A DNA stretch of 64,000 nt, taken from the NCBI GenBank assembly GCA_007844125.1, contig CM017558.1:30257304-30321303 (forward strand), given 5' to 3'. Shown here one piece after another: positions 24,762-36,594 of the stretch; within the stretch, counting starts at the first letter, position 1, and every line of letters begins with the position of its first letter. Origin of the DNA: Sinonovacula constricta (taxonomy: Eukaryota > Mollusca > Bivalvia > Cardiida > Solecurtidae). A program made the translations under genes and the position numbers. Below the pieces are notes generated by a model, which was not told the DNA's origin, ran no database searches, and was given only the letters and a program-made list of their open reading frames with translations.

Positions 24762-24830
24762 GCAGTTCGGCGCCGTATGACCTGTTAAGTGTCAATGTGT
24801 CGTAAAACCAAAATAAATAAATAAATAAAT
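24762..24830 (+). mobile_element. LINE 3'-tail fragment with (AAAT)n end
   Basis: The text ttcggcgccgtatgacct, then taagtgtc, then tgtcgtaaaacc, followed by five AAAT units. It is the same tail as the full-length LINE (44800-45082: ttcggcgccgtatgacct, tcaagtgtcg, cttaaaact). This is an extreme 5' truncation of ~70 bp, or a SINE sharing the tail. Confidence 0.7.
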
Positions 24831-27200
24831 GGACTGTGCAGCAACGATAAACAAACCTTTCAAATCAATGTTTGTCGCACATTTTTATTATATTTATTTG
24901 TAATGACTTTGTTCTAATAGATAAACAATGTTAGACGTTTTAAACGAATTGTTCAAATATATACTGTTTTAGATGGTCGTTTCAATTTAAGAAAACACCA
25001 CAAAAACTTAACCATCCCAATGAAAACGTATTGTCATTCCAAAGGTTGTAGTCGCATCGACGCAATTTTACCGCTTAAATCTCAACAATCATATAACTGT
25101 TTGAATTGCTCATGTGAAAATACAAGATATGTGTATCCGTCAGTCAAAAACATTTCACTGGTTGTCTCGATAGTGATGTAATTATATAAACATATGAAAT
25201 GCAGGTTGTGTGTAATTACCTTTTCAGAATTGTCAATCAGTCTCATTGAATGTTTCCCATACGAATGTGATCTTATCGTGTTGAAATGTTTTACTTGAAC
25301 GCGTTTAGTGTCATGAAAATATTAATAACTTTTTCACCAGAATTCACATGTAGTCAACAGATGTCAAGTGTATTGGTCGATAATCTACCACTATTTGTCC
25401 TTCAGAACTTCTTGATTAGTATAAGCAATCATTGCTGGAAATTTTGTTGTTCTTTTTGTTACTTCGCACTGACATAACTATAGCCACATAAGCTATGTCC
25501 AGCTAATAATTGGTGGAGTAAGACTCCATACATGTGCCTGAGTAGAACCACCGGCACACTGCAGGTTAGGTGGAAAGCAAAATGCACATGAATTATATAT
25601 TTTATTTTATTTTATTTTTTTTTTTGCATTTTAGATATAAAACTCTGATTGGAAATTTAATATATCTTTTGAAGCTATTTATTTGCAGTTTTTAGATGCT
25701 GTCTATTGGGGCGGTTTATTTAAACACTTAAAATGAAAACCAGCTTAACTAAACGTTGTTAAGTTATTGTTTCGTTTAAGAAAAAAGTAATGATTAATTT
25801 AATTCAGTTTTAAGATAATTGACAAGATTCACTTGCACGGATGTTCAAAGTGTATTTTCCTCTTTTGAAACTGCATGTATAACCACACATGTCGTATGTG
25901 CCTGGTATACTTTAGACATTGTAACTATATATAAGGAAGTTATCCTGGATAAGTCTAACAACAGATGGCAGCAAGGAAAATACTAGAAACTAATAAACAT
26001 CAAATTGTTAGAATGAATAACTTTAACTTTATCTATATCAAGGCAGATTGTATTTGTTTAAACATATTTGATAGGGTGGCGGGGATAAATAACTGGATGT
26101 TTGGAAATTGACATCTTAGCAGTAGCTTTTAACTTTCTTTTTCTTGGTTCTGAAATACATCTCAGACGTCTAGCTGTTTTGGTGGTGGAAGATTCCAGAC
26201 AAATATCTATGTAGAATCGCTGACGCTCCGCATGCCAGCTGGCAGACCGCCCTACATTAAGTCTTTGCCTCGAACTGGCCTCGAAACCACGCAGTGAGAT
26301 GCTAAGCAATCAGAGGAGTTACACGTCGGCAAAAACGCCCCCTGTTTTCGTAAGTGAAAGCAGAGAGACAGAAAAAACAATATCCTTAACATTAGATCTA
26401 GTTGTATTTATATACAATTGGTCATTCCTCAGTCTGTCCGTAGCCACGCTTGCCATCACAAAGCATCGTCGCTGTAACTATGTTACATAAACGTCGAAAA
26501 GATGGCGTCGCTTATATTGAAACATATGCAAGTTAGTATTTTTCGACTGAATTTTAGCTGCTCAGACATATCCAATAGGGATGACTTTTATGTAGGGTGA
26601 TGGTGGACAGGGGAATTGTATTGTAGAAGATATTTGATAGAAATCTGGCTCTTACTGATATTAAAGTCTCTGGTTCTTGTTCGAAAGAAGCCCGCACATT
26701 AGGATGGAACATGTTAAGAAAATGAATAAGTGCCATTCATTCTTTAATAATCGTTATATGTACATTTTGAAACACATAATCAATGGCAGCCTTTTGGTGT
26801 TTTAATATTAGCGACATAAATATTCGTGTAAACACAGTGAATAGCATTTTTAGCCAAGCGTCACACTTAATTAATGTATGCAAGAGATTATATTGTATTG
26901 TTTTAAACACACTCTATTCTTACTTTGGTCTTATTTTACAATAAGAATATGTGATAAAGTCCTATGAGCACTGCAACATATACCAAAATTTGATAGGCAC
27001 AGGACAAAGGTATTCATATTAATGCCAAATTTAAAAGTAAGAACAAATCTGTGAGGAGTCATTTTACAAAAAGAGCAAACCCGACAGTCACCGCCTTCGA
27101 ACGGTCGGCAATATGGACCGACTGGGGTGCCTAAACCAGTTTTACAGAGCTCTAACAGATCTCTATGTACAAACAATGTATAAGCGCTGACGTTTTCTTT
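24831..27200 (+). other. Intron 1, no supported feature
   Basis: Several short minus-strand frames (26309-26058, 26736-26554, 27230-26931) were read and none has a recognisable domain or compatible splice sites. The last has a Cys-rich patch (CRVCSFC) that I cannot assign. Confidence 0.4.
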
Positions 27201-27204
27201 GATA

Positions 27205-27370
27205 AGATATGACAAAAGTTGTGACGTCATTGAAAAATAATGTCCACATAGTGTTTAGAAGAGAGAAAGAGGGGGCGGGTACTATCTCGATTAGAAGAAC
27301 TACATGAATATTGTTGATCTTAAATGAAATTAACTTTCCGAACCAAGAAAAACAATGACCAGAGAAGAGT
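27205..27370 (+). repeat. Duplicated intronic segment, partner at 8530-8690
   Basis: Collinear landmarks atgacaaaagt, gacgtcat, aatgtccacatagt, tttagaagagaga. Relative to first exon C it occupies the place the partner has relative to exon A, though farther downstream (4.5 kb against 2.2 kb). Confidence 0.6.
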
Positions 27371-28100
27371 AAATTGTTTAAGCATGCTGTTACATATCGC
27401 GAGTTAAGTTTTGAAACGGGATGCTATGTGTTGTTCTTTAACGTTTACATCATAAATTCGTATGCAAAACAAGAGACGAGGAGACGTTGCGTATCTTCCC
27501 GAAAGCAGGATTTTCTCTATATGGGATCTTTGTGCATTGTCATCCATTTAAGCATAAAACAACATCAAAATTTGTCTTGTGGTCATTTTAAACTAATTCT
27601 CGAGTGATTGTGTATCATGCCGATATCTTCTATCCAGACCTTTAATCAGATAATTAGACTCAAAATGTTAAAACCAAAGCAAAATAAAGCCAAATATTGA
27701 GTGTTTGTTTGTTGGTTTAAGGAATAAAGTGGATTTTACAAATGCTAGGCAAACCCAATTTATGAATAATCAATCAATTAATAAAGAACCAAATCATTTC
27801 TCGTTTCATGTATATGTTTATTTTTTTAGTGTAAACTTGAGTAATTATATTGGCTCGACGGCTACTTCAAAATTATAAAATAAGCATTTGCAAAGGTAAC
27901 TTGTGTATGAGCTTTTTCAAGGGTAACTTGTCGCTTATTTATTTATTTAGAAGCTTATGTGTATGTGTAAGCTTAATGTGTTAAACTTGTACAGTACAGT
28001 AAGCTAGAGGTTATACATACGCCGATACATCTTCTATACATACGATATTAGCCTATTTAGATCAGAAAGTCGTTTGTTGACAGAAGAGTTATTTTCAGTT
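27371..28100 (+). other. Intron 1, no supported feature
   Basis: AT-rich. No exon candidate with compatible phase was found. Confidence 0.4.
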
Positions 28101-28101
28101 G

Positions 28102-28300
28102 TAAGGTACAAACGCCTGTTTACAGATACGAGCAATCTTAAACTCTAAGGTACACACGCCTGTTTACGAAAACGAGTAATCTTAAACTTTAAGGTGCACA
28201 CGCATGTTTACATATACGAGTAATCTTAAACTGTAAGGTACACACGCCTGTTTCCAAATACGGGTTATCTTAAAATGTAAAGTACAAAGACCTGTTTCCA
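28102..28300 (+). repeat. 44-bp minisatellite, ~4.5 copies
   Basis: Units start at taaggtaca (28102), taaggtaca (28146), taaggtgca (28190), taaggtaca (28234) and taaagtaca (28278), exactly 44 bp apart. Each contains cgcctgtttac (or a variant) and atacgagtaatcttaaact. The last unit is diverged. Confidence 0.92.
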
Positions 28301-29200
28301 AAGGTACAATAACGTTGTAACCAAAACAAAAATGAAAGCTTGGGCTGATCGGTATGATTAGGCTGAATTGTATGTTATACATCATTTACGATTTACTTGA
28401 TATGCACAAAGGTTTATCAAAAAGATAGAAGCTCTGCAAGCCTCGCGTTTTTTTTTTCTCAGCCTCTTATGATAACATTATTTCATTTTTCAAAACTAAC
28501 CTAGTCTTCTTATTTATATTTTCATTAAATCGTAAGATTTATCATTTAAAGCAAACATAGTGCTACCTTCATGGCGAAAGCGCGTCATGAACACGCGACG
28601 TAGTCCCATACTAAGCTTTATTTACTTGACAACGGGGTCGATTAGTGCTCCTACTCACTTCTTACATCAACCGTATTAAGAGGAACTTATGATGTTGGAA
28701 TTATGCCGAGGTTCGTCTTTTTGAACCGAATACTCAATTGTTTAAAATAGATGAAGGCAACGCGCAAATGTTTCCTGATATGCTATTTGGTATATGAATG
28801 TATGATGTACTTGTGTGTGTCATGTGACGGGTTGATAGCATATAAGTTGCTCCAATTGGATACAAGAGATTCATGCATACATACACATCTCTTGCTATAT
28901 TTATTTATAAACACTACTGATCATTTTAGTAGTATACTTTAAAAAGGTGTATTTATTATTTATAATGACATGTAAGATCCAGCAACATATCACTTAACAT
29001 GGTAACTATTTGTTCTCTGTAATTACAGGTGATAAAGGACCTAAGATAGACGATAGATCACAGAACATTGTATTGTGACATTAACGAATAAAAATAAATA
29101 AATTAAGGTAATTGATCATTATGACAAAAGTAAGCCAATAAAATATCAGAACAATTTTCTGTAAGGCATATATTCACATAGCTAATCAATCGTTTTAAAA
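28301..29200 (+). other. Intron 1, no supported feature
   Basis: AT-rich. The run ttaaaaaggtgtatttattatttat and similar are unremarkable. Confidence 0.4.
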
Positions 29201-29204
29201 TAGG

Positions 29205-29400
29205 GAGCACATTTCACAGTTCGAAATGGCTCGTTCACGCAACAGCTTTTCTAAGAGCAATACATTCGTTATTTTCCTTTAGTATTTTATCGGGTATCTA
29301 ATGAGTACAGACGCAAAGCACAAACTTGGTTATCATCCCATATGCTTTGTATACAGCAATGATAACCTTTACCTGACGTTATATACATCACCAGCAATTA
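29205..29400 (+). repeat. Duplicated intronic segment, partner at 19595-19790
   Basis: Collinear but diverged match (tcgaaatggctcgttcacgc against tgaaatggttatttcacgca, then cctgacgtta against cctgacgtaa). Confidence 0.45.
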
Positions 29401-29863
29401 GTGTAGTTAATGAATAAGATCCGTTCCAATTCCTCTAATTATATAAATTTATACGTAGTTTTGGAACTATTAGCTTTCAGTTTTATATAATATACAACAC
29501 AAAATGCATTTCAGCATATATGGAGGATCATATTAACTTAACTGAACATATAAGGTTTTCAACAACAAAGCGTGTAGACTCATTGCTTTAAATGCAAACT
29601 AGTGAAATGATATTTCCGACATTTTGGGGCTTTATCATTCATTCGTTGTATTCACAATGAAACTTTTCTACACTAAAATAGCTGAACGCTTTATTTTCGA
29701 CCATAGTAATAAATATATTGAGTACAATTAGGACTCTCTTTTCGAACTCTTTGACATTAGGAAAGAAAAATAAAGTAGCTGCCTTTCGCGTCCTCATAGT
29801 GCCAATGAGAAGACGACGAACGGTTGTATTGTTTGTCCAATTGGTTCTTTTCCGTCTGTTCAG

Positions 29864-29953
29864 ATACCAATATGTCTAATATTTGCTCGCAAGAATACTT
29901 CTTTCCGCCAGGAAGAGCTCACAGTCTGGACTGTTTTGGCAAAAGGACAGCCG
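29864..29953 (+). CDS. Possible 30-codon exon between signal peptide and EGF-like 1
   Basis: It is preceded by a strong acceptor (ttcttttccgtctgttcag) and followed by a donor, G|GTAAAA. It is exactly 90 bases and phase 1 at both ends, like every other internal exon of this gene. Read after the signal exon's G it gives DTNMSNICSQEYFF, then PPGRAHSLDCFGKRTAG, with two cysteines. No known domain. The support is splice sites plus phase; a chance occurrence cannot be excluded. Confidence 0.45.
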
Positions 29954-31240
29954 GTAAAATTATAAATTGTAAAATTCTGGTATCGGTTTGGGTAAGAACA
30001 TCGGATATTTTACCCTAAGTTGCTCACATTTGAATATTTTCAACAATTGGGTAATAATACGCTTTTATTTAAAATAAGTGTAGCCATTCGACTATATCAA
30101 TATCATGTAAAGATCATTTTTCATAAAGTGTTATTTTGGTCGAGAAGGGTCAAAACTAGAATGATCGAGGTAAGAATGGATGTAGAAAGGCTACCCTTTC
30201 ATACATCACTTTGAGCATCTACCTTACAAATTAAAATAAACGTACGCACAAAAGGTGTTAATTGTACATGTGATTGTACGTTTGTCAAGGCGGTGCGAGT
30301 ACAAATCTGGAAAGTGACATGTAATATATTGTTTGTATGGTTACACTAAGGGATGTTGCGGTCATCGCTTTATAACGAAAACAATGTAACCACTGAATCC
30401 GACATAACCCATACGCCATGTCTATTGCATTTTATATATTTACGTTGTAAGACCTGTCTGTTTCAGTGACCAACATAAGTGGGAACGGGGTTTATTCCCA
30501 GCAAAAATACACAGTTACACCAAATTAACATTTGGAAGATTAAATTGAAAGACAATACAACTACGTTACAACCTTAAACATTTAGTACACAATCGCACTT
30601 TACGACTTAATGAGGTACAAGCACAACAATAAGCATGTGTTAAACGTAAGCTCAGTAAAAGTACCATGTTTCTGTTAAATAATTTTTTAGCACACACACA
30701 TACGCACGTATGCTAGCATGCACGCACGCACGCGCGAACGCACACACATATTTATATTTATTTATTTATTTACTTATTTATATGACAATTTGTTATTATT
30801 TACAGTTTTTGTAATGTAATGTGACACTTTGAATATTTAATATGTCTTTATATTGCATGAACTTTTTCTTTTAATATTAAATAAATAATTAAAAGACCGA
30901 AAGTACATTATTACAACACAACTTCAGAAAAGAAGATAATATAGCAATTAATAATTAAATCATACATTATACAAAGTCTACAAGTACTCGCTGAATCAAG
31001 CCTCTGAAATAAACTGCTTTTAGACGTTTATTAAAAACATTGTTTATTTACTTATGAGAAAAGAACTATTGTAAATCATGTACCATTTGTACATATCTTA
31101 CGGTTGGTGCTGCTGATAATGAAAATAAGGAAGATAATGATGATGTAGTAGTGATAAAGTTGCAGTGATAATGCTGCTGCTCCTGCCCATGCTTGAAAAC
31201 TGAAATACTGGTGCTTATGTTGCTGCTGCTGCTGATGTTG
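29954..31240 (+). other. Intron sequence with short CA- and TTTA-rich tracts
   Basis: A degenerate cacacacatacgcacg tract at 30692-30748 is followed by a (TTTA)n-like stretch to 30782. No gene seen. Confidence 0.5.
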
Positions 31241-31245
31241 ACAAA

Positions 31246-31306
<61 letters not shown>

Positions 31307-31331
31307 TGATGATGATGATGATGATGATGAT
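31246..31331 (+). repeat. (GAT)n microsatellite
   Basis: About 28 GAT triplets with one GTGAT break. Poly-Ile, poly-His and poly-Ser frames on the minus strand are artefacts. Confidence 0.95.
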
Positions 31332-32681
31332 TAGGAGGAAAAAGAAGTAGTAGTACCACACAATAAAAATAGCAATTGTTAAAATAAATGTAAATAAATT
31401 ATTTTTCTTCATCATTATTTTAGGAAGGGTAACCCCATAATGATTTTTTGGCATTGGTGGTAATAAAACTAATAGCAGTGTTGTTTAACAAAAACAGTAA
31501 CCTCGTTTTTTGGTTTTTCTGCGAAGGTTCGACCTGTAAACAATTATGAAATGAAATACAGGGCACATAATCATTCTGTCTCAGAATAAACTCTAACTCT
31601 GTCAATAGCCTTATATACTGCTGTGTGTAAGGGTGTAGGGGACTAGATAGTTTGTGGATTAACGTTTTAGTTTTAAAGTTTTAACGCTTCACATTCAGTT
31701 AAATATAATTTTATTTCTTGTTTACATAAAAGGCAAAACATTATAGACCCCAAATTAAAAAGGTTCTACATATTTTATCTGATTTAAACATACTACATGA
31801 GCATTGAATTTAAAATATTGAGTTTGAAAATTGCAAACGTGACCACTGTTTGAACAAACTTTAAGTGTATGTTGTTGAGAAAAGATAACACTTGTGTACA
31901 GAAAAACAATAAATATATACTTTTCGAGCGGATATGGGCACTGTGTTGAGTGGTCGCAATATTTGTGTTAAAAAACTTTTTTGTTCGCGGTGGAGTAACA
32001 AGTAAGTGTTGTTTTAACTTATATTAGCTTCTTTTCAATGTCTACTTCCTGGACATAACCAATACCCATACACATGTATAACTTATTGCATAAATTTAAA
32101 GTTGATCGTCTTGACTAAGGACATGGTCCTGTCGTTAATGGTGGGGTCGAAATATTGGCCCTGCCATTCATAGTGCAAAGTCTTTCCTTGTCTCAGTTAT
32201 AACATTCCGAATATGTTTAAGTTATCTATAAATAATCTATCAACCATATATACCACACATGCCAGGCGAACTTTATACTTGGTTACTAAGGAAATGATTT
32301 AATTTTAATTAAGGATGTCTTCCTTGATCTACCTCAATTAAAAGTAGGACAACATAAGACAATCAATTCATTAAAGTTTACCTTTTTTTATGCAAAATAA
32401 AATATTCTCCGAGAAACCGGTATATGACAGAGATTACAAATGACTATGCATTTGCTTTTTCTTCATAATTGATGCGCACATTAAAATATGGATTCGTAAA
32501 AAAAGTATAAAAGACAAATAATATGTTATTAAGTCGATATATAAACTAATGACAAAAAACCGATGTTTAATCAGATAGATGTCTATGTTCATACAATATA
32601 GTTACTCCTATACATTGCCATGCCAGCTTTTAAGTTCAACGTTGATAATTCACATTATTATTTATTTAATTATGTCCCCAG
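31332..32681 (+). other. Intron sequence, no supported feature
   Basis: AT-rich. Ends in the acceptor tttaattatgtccccag of EGF-like exon 1. Confidence 0.5.
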
Positions 32682-32840
32682 GGCAACCGTGTACAAATAA
32701 CTCATTAGGACATACCGTGTATGGGCCAGGATGCAAGTACCTCTGCCATTGTAAAATCGATAGCGAGCAATGCGACTATAGCACAGGAAGTTGTGTGTCA
32801 GGATGCGCAAATAATTGGATGGGTCCAGGCTGTCAATACC
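32682..32840 (+). CDS. EGF-like module 1 exon
   Basis: 159 bases, acceptor tatgtccccag, donor C|GTAAGT, phase 1 at both ends. Eight cysteines in the pattern seen throughout the array, with YGPGCKYLCHC at the start and GCANNWMGPGC at the end. It is longer than the other modules by about six residues, because of an NNSLGHTV insertion after the first cysteine. NNS gives a potential N-glycosylation site. It is separated from the other EGF modules by the two FTP domains. Confidence 0.85.
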
Positions 32841-33841
32841 GTAAGTTTTGCCAGTTACCATAAGTTATTGAAAGAACTAAATAAAGATATTTAACTAGCT
32901 CAAAATGTCATAATAACAATGGAACGCACACACTTCAAAACTGTATATAGGCAATATTTCATGACATTTAAAGAAACGGTATATACATACAATTGATAAT
33001 AGCTTGGTAATTTTGAGTTGTTATAGATTATTAAAACCGGGCTGGTTTCTTAACTAGTTAGTAATCTGCTCTTCGTGTACATATGATTTGAACACATTTC
33101 AGTTTCTTGATTCAGACAATGACAGCATATACAATATATTTATAGTTAATGCATTGCAGCAAGGTCGTGTTTAGTAGGATATAAACATTGCGTTTAACGT
33201 GTTTAGATGTTGACAAGCTTTCAAGAGGAATACGCTTCATGACATTATTTTTTGTTATTAAATCTACCTCAAAGTGCCTGACACTGTTGCAGTTGATTTT
33301 ATTTGTTTATACTGGAGCTCTATGCTATTAAATACGTCGTCCTCACCATTAACATCATTTTAAACAGTGACTATAGTGTAATTTATTGTAGTTTTAGTAA
33401 GACATAGCTCAACAATATATGATATTATATTATAATTAGATGATTAAGTTAATTTGTAAATATAGCTATTTTGAAAATGGTATAGCTAAAAACATAAAAA
33501 TCAACGTCCAAAGTAATTTGATAAAACGTTGCATTATAATTAAATATTGTTAATTATATATGCAATATATGCAAAATATTTGCATAATATGCAAAACTTA
33601 ATAAACCAATGTATTGCCATGGAAAAGATATGTGCACATATGTCATTTTTCTTTTTTTTTTAAATGTTTACACTCAAAAAGTTGTTTTCTATGTTTTAAC
33701 TGCAACTGCAAAGCACTGAATTATTTCGAAATATTTGTGACTTCACTTTAATTCAGGAAACTGTTAAGAATAACGTTTTACATCCTTGAACGTAAATTGT
33801 ATACTGTTTTTATCAATAGCAAATCGGACACTTATTTATAG

Positions 33842-34027
33842 GAGATATCTTATGGAGAAAGGAAGCAAGTCAGTCTGAAAGTAGTGACGCCTATAAAGCG
33901 GTCGATGGAAGGATGGACACGTGCAGTAGTTCAAGGAGAGGAGATGGTCCTTTATGGTGGCGAGCTTGGTTTGGACAAGCTGAGATGATTCGTGGGTTAA
34001 TTATCGTCACAGAAGATGCACAAAAAG
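33842..34027 (+). CDS. FTP (fucolectin-like) domain 1, N-terminal half
   Basis: 186 bases, acceptor cacttatttatag, donor G|GTACGC, phase 1 both ends. It reads WRKEASQSESSDAYKAVDGR, then DTCSSS, then PLWWRAWFG, matching the F5/8-type/fucolectin beginning (K.A.QSS..A..AVDG, SC, WW.VDLG). The segment expected to carry the N-R-x-D-C-C fucose-binding motif reads VTEDAQ instead, so classical fucose binding is doubtful. Continues in the exon at 34875. Confidence 0.82.
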
Positions 34028-34289
34028 GTACGCTGTAATATAGTTTTTAGCACCTATGAATATCTGACGCACTTCAACCAAAATGCAAGCACGCCAGTAT
34101 CCTTGAAGACAAAATGAGACAGTGATACAAATTGTCTTTCTTCACTATTATCTGGCGGTCAGAAATTATTACTCTATTTCCTTTGAAGCTAGCTATTAAT
34201 TCAGTCAAATATCAAACCATTTCAAACTAATCACACACCTGAGAAAATGTAAATTTCATTGATAAAATGCAATCAGGCAATAACAAATG

Positions 34290-34333
34290 ATATATTGGAA
34301 CATCAGAGCATTTAGTCTGATGTTCCAATATAT
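34290..34333. repeat. Perfect 17-bp inverted repeat, 10-nt loop
   Basis: Left arm atatattggaacatcag (34290-34306), right arm ctgatgttccaatatat (34317-34333), perfectly complementary. It immediately precedes the first copy of the 172-bp duplicated segment. Confidence 0.9.
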
Positions 34334-34344
34334 TTCTGCTATAA

Positions 34345-34516
34345 TTTAGCACAAACACTTTAAATGCCATTAAAATGTGATATCACACTCAGTCATCTTC
34401 AGCTGGCATTGAACAATACACACCAAAATACTTGATTTGTTTCCCTGTAAATAAGCGGGGAAGCCAATACCATTTTTGACAAGCTTGCGCTCGAACCAAG
34501 GCTTCCCATAGCCGCA
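34345..34516. repeat. 172-bp duplicated segment, copy 1 (partner 35162-35333)
   Basis: It aligns without gaps to 35162-35333, with about six differences by eye. On the minus strand it contains ccttggttcgagcgcaagc, which includes a B-box-like ggttcgagc, so it may be a SINE fragment. Flanks the second FTP-1 exon on its 5' side. Confidence 0.9.
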
Positions 34517-34874
34517 ACAACAGCGACTCTAATAAAGACTAGTTTCAATAATAGTGATATAATACTAAAATAGGTTAAGGGTGGTTAATCCGGTTTAACA
34601 GAGCCCTTACCTGGTAATTCCTCGAGCTTTTTGCTAACAATATAAAGATAACATTTCAATATGGTGCAAAACAATCCAAGCGAGAGCTGTGGAACGTAAT
34701 ATATGTGTTTATATTTGACATGGTGGTGCTAAATATACTTATAAATGAGATTGTTGTATTATACGTCATTGATTATGCTGTTTTATTCCAAACTGCTCCA
34801 ACGTGTTTGTCAATAGTATAAGGATTCGTTAACGTAATTGAATACAGCATACTTGCTATTCTGTCTTGTTATAG

Positions 34875-35096
34875 GACATTTTTCGAAGTTTAAAGTGTAC
34901 GTTGAGAATAACACCAAACGGACAGACGATACAGGATTCCAACTGCAGGATACATGTTACGAGCACGACGGAATGTCTCCCCTGACGACGACCATTTCGA
35001 TTACCTGTGTACGGCCAATGAGGGGCAACCAGGTTCGGATTCAGCTGGCTTCCAAGGAGACTCGGCTTGTACTGTGTGACGTCAGGATGTTCGGAG
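34875..35096 (+). CDS. FTP (fucolectin-like) domain 1, C-terminal half
   Basis: 222 bases, acceptor attctgtcttgttatag, donor G|GTAGCC, phase 1 both ends. It reads GHFSKFKVYVENNT, a cysteine in QDTCYEHDG, another in ISITCVRPMRGNQVRIQL, and the closing LVLCDVRMFGG, which matches the C....GRYV.I ... L.LCEV.VYG end of FTP domains. Together with 33842-34027 it makes a complete domain of ~136 residues with four cysteines. The region downstream of the donor is the second copy of the 172-bp repeat. Confidence 0.85.
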
Positions 35097-35161
35097 GTAG
35101 CCTCTCTGTTTCGTGGTTGTCGTCCAAACAGCAAACTCATTTATCCGAAGACGATGCTCAC

Positions 35162-35333
35162 TTTAGCATAAATACTTTAAATGCCATTAAAATGTGATAT
35201 CACACTCAGTAATCTTCAGCTGGCATTGAACAATGAACACCATAATACTTGATTTGTTTCCCTGTAAATAAGCGGGGAAGCCAATACCATTTTTGACAAG
35301 CTTGCGCTCGAACCAAGGCTTCCCATAGCCGCA
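35162..35333. repeat. 172-bp duplicated segment, copy 2
   Basis: Ungapped near-identical partner of 34345-34516, offset 817 bp, beginning 65 bp after the donor of the FTP-1 exon. The two direct copies bracket that exon. Confidence 0.9.
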
Positions 35334-35384
35334 GTTGATGGTATACCTTAGGTGTTCCTATGATCGGTTGTATGTAACATAACT

Positions 35385-35523
<139 letters not shown>

Positions 35524-35889
35524 GTCATTTGTGGTACAACCATCATTACACAAAAAGTTCATAATATATTTACTTTTTAGGTGAAATGAAAATTATGTTT
35601 GCAAGTACATGTAATTATATTACTTGATTAGATTTGGATTTTTAGGAAAATATGAATATAAAAAAATCGATGTTTTTTACTATTAAAAGTTGTGTTATTG
35701 TTTGTCTGGAGAGCCGCTCATATTGTATTACTGTACATTGCTACCTTCCACTCCTTGATGATAAATATATGCATACATAGGTTGTTCGTGTTAGAATATT
35801 TTCCTGTCTCAACTTTTCTGTATTTTTATTTTTTAACAACCAGGTGTTATATTCTTATCAGCAAAATCACCCGGATATTCATTTTTTAG

Positions 35890-36078
35890 GTAGAAATCTG
35901 GCTTACTCAAAATACACACACCAATCAAGCACCACTTGGTCCTTTGTTTCATCAAATGCGGTTGATGGTGCTGTAGCAGGTTTATGTGCTATTACAAGTC
36001 AAAGAAACCCACCTCACACGTGGACAGTTGACCTTGGAAATATTGTTCGTGTACAGGCTCTACAGCTGATGTCACTTC
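35890..36078 (+). CDS. FTP (fucolectin-like) domain 2, N-terminal half
   Basis: 189 bases, acceptor cattttttag, donor C|GTACGT, phase 1 both ends. It reads GRNLAYSKYTHQSSTTW, then NAVDGAVAGLCAI, then PHTWTVDLGNIVRVQALQLM, a better match to the NLA..K...QSS...AVDG...W.VDLG consensus than domain 1. The following NRxDCC-type motif is absent (MSLHNFRSSD). Confidence 0.88.
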
Positions 36079-36420
36079 GTACGTCAGACATTTTGTGTTA
36101 CATCTATTGTAATGAAATTATACACATAAAAACTGTATCACATGAAGCAAGTGCATTATGTACAGACACCTGTCCTTCGTAGTTTTAACTTTGATCTTAT
36201 TTTCGTTGTTTTCAAACCGTTGGTATATACTTTTGAAATTAACCATTCGCTCGCAAAAAAGAAAACAAACAATCACTCAATGTATGCGTAGTATAAATGC
36301 ATTAAACAAACTGCCCCATGTTTTCATTATTTGATCTGATGCATGATGCTCAGAACTAAAACATACTTTATTAAAATATTACTATTATTATTGTTAATTG
36401 ATTCTTGTATTCGTTTATAG

Positions 36421-36594
36421 ACAATTTTAGGTCAAGTGACACCATACAGGTTGGAGTTGACGGTTCTTCATACCCAATTCAGTTCACACCCAGCGAAAAT
36501 AAGAATGTACTCTTTACCTTGGACGCAGATGTTCGGTATCTCCGGTTTTCCACCAGCAGACGTTTTTTCTTGTGCGAGGTTCTCATTTATGGCG
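36421..36594 (+). CDS. FTP (fucolectin-like) domain 2, C-terminal half
   Basis: 174 bases, acceptor cttgtattcgtttatag, donor G|GTAAGG, phase 1 both ends. It reads NFRSSDTIQVGVDG, then VLFTLDADVRYLRFST, then RRFFLCEVLIYGG, the canonical closing strand of an FTP domain. The two middle cysteines present in domain 1 are missing, so only two cysteines (GLC and FLC) remain in domain 2. Confidence 0.88.

Noticed and set aside
26931..27230. Minus-strand 99-codon Cys-containing frame
   Set aside because: No recognisable family and no splice support; left as unassigned.
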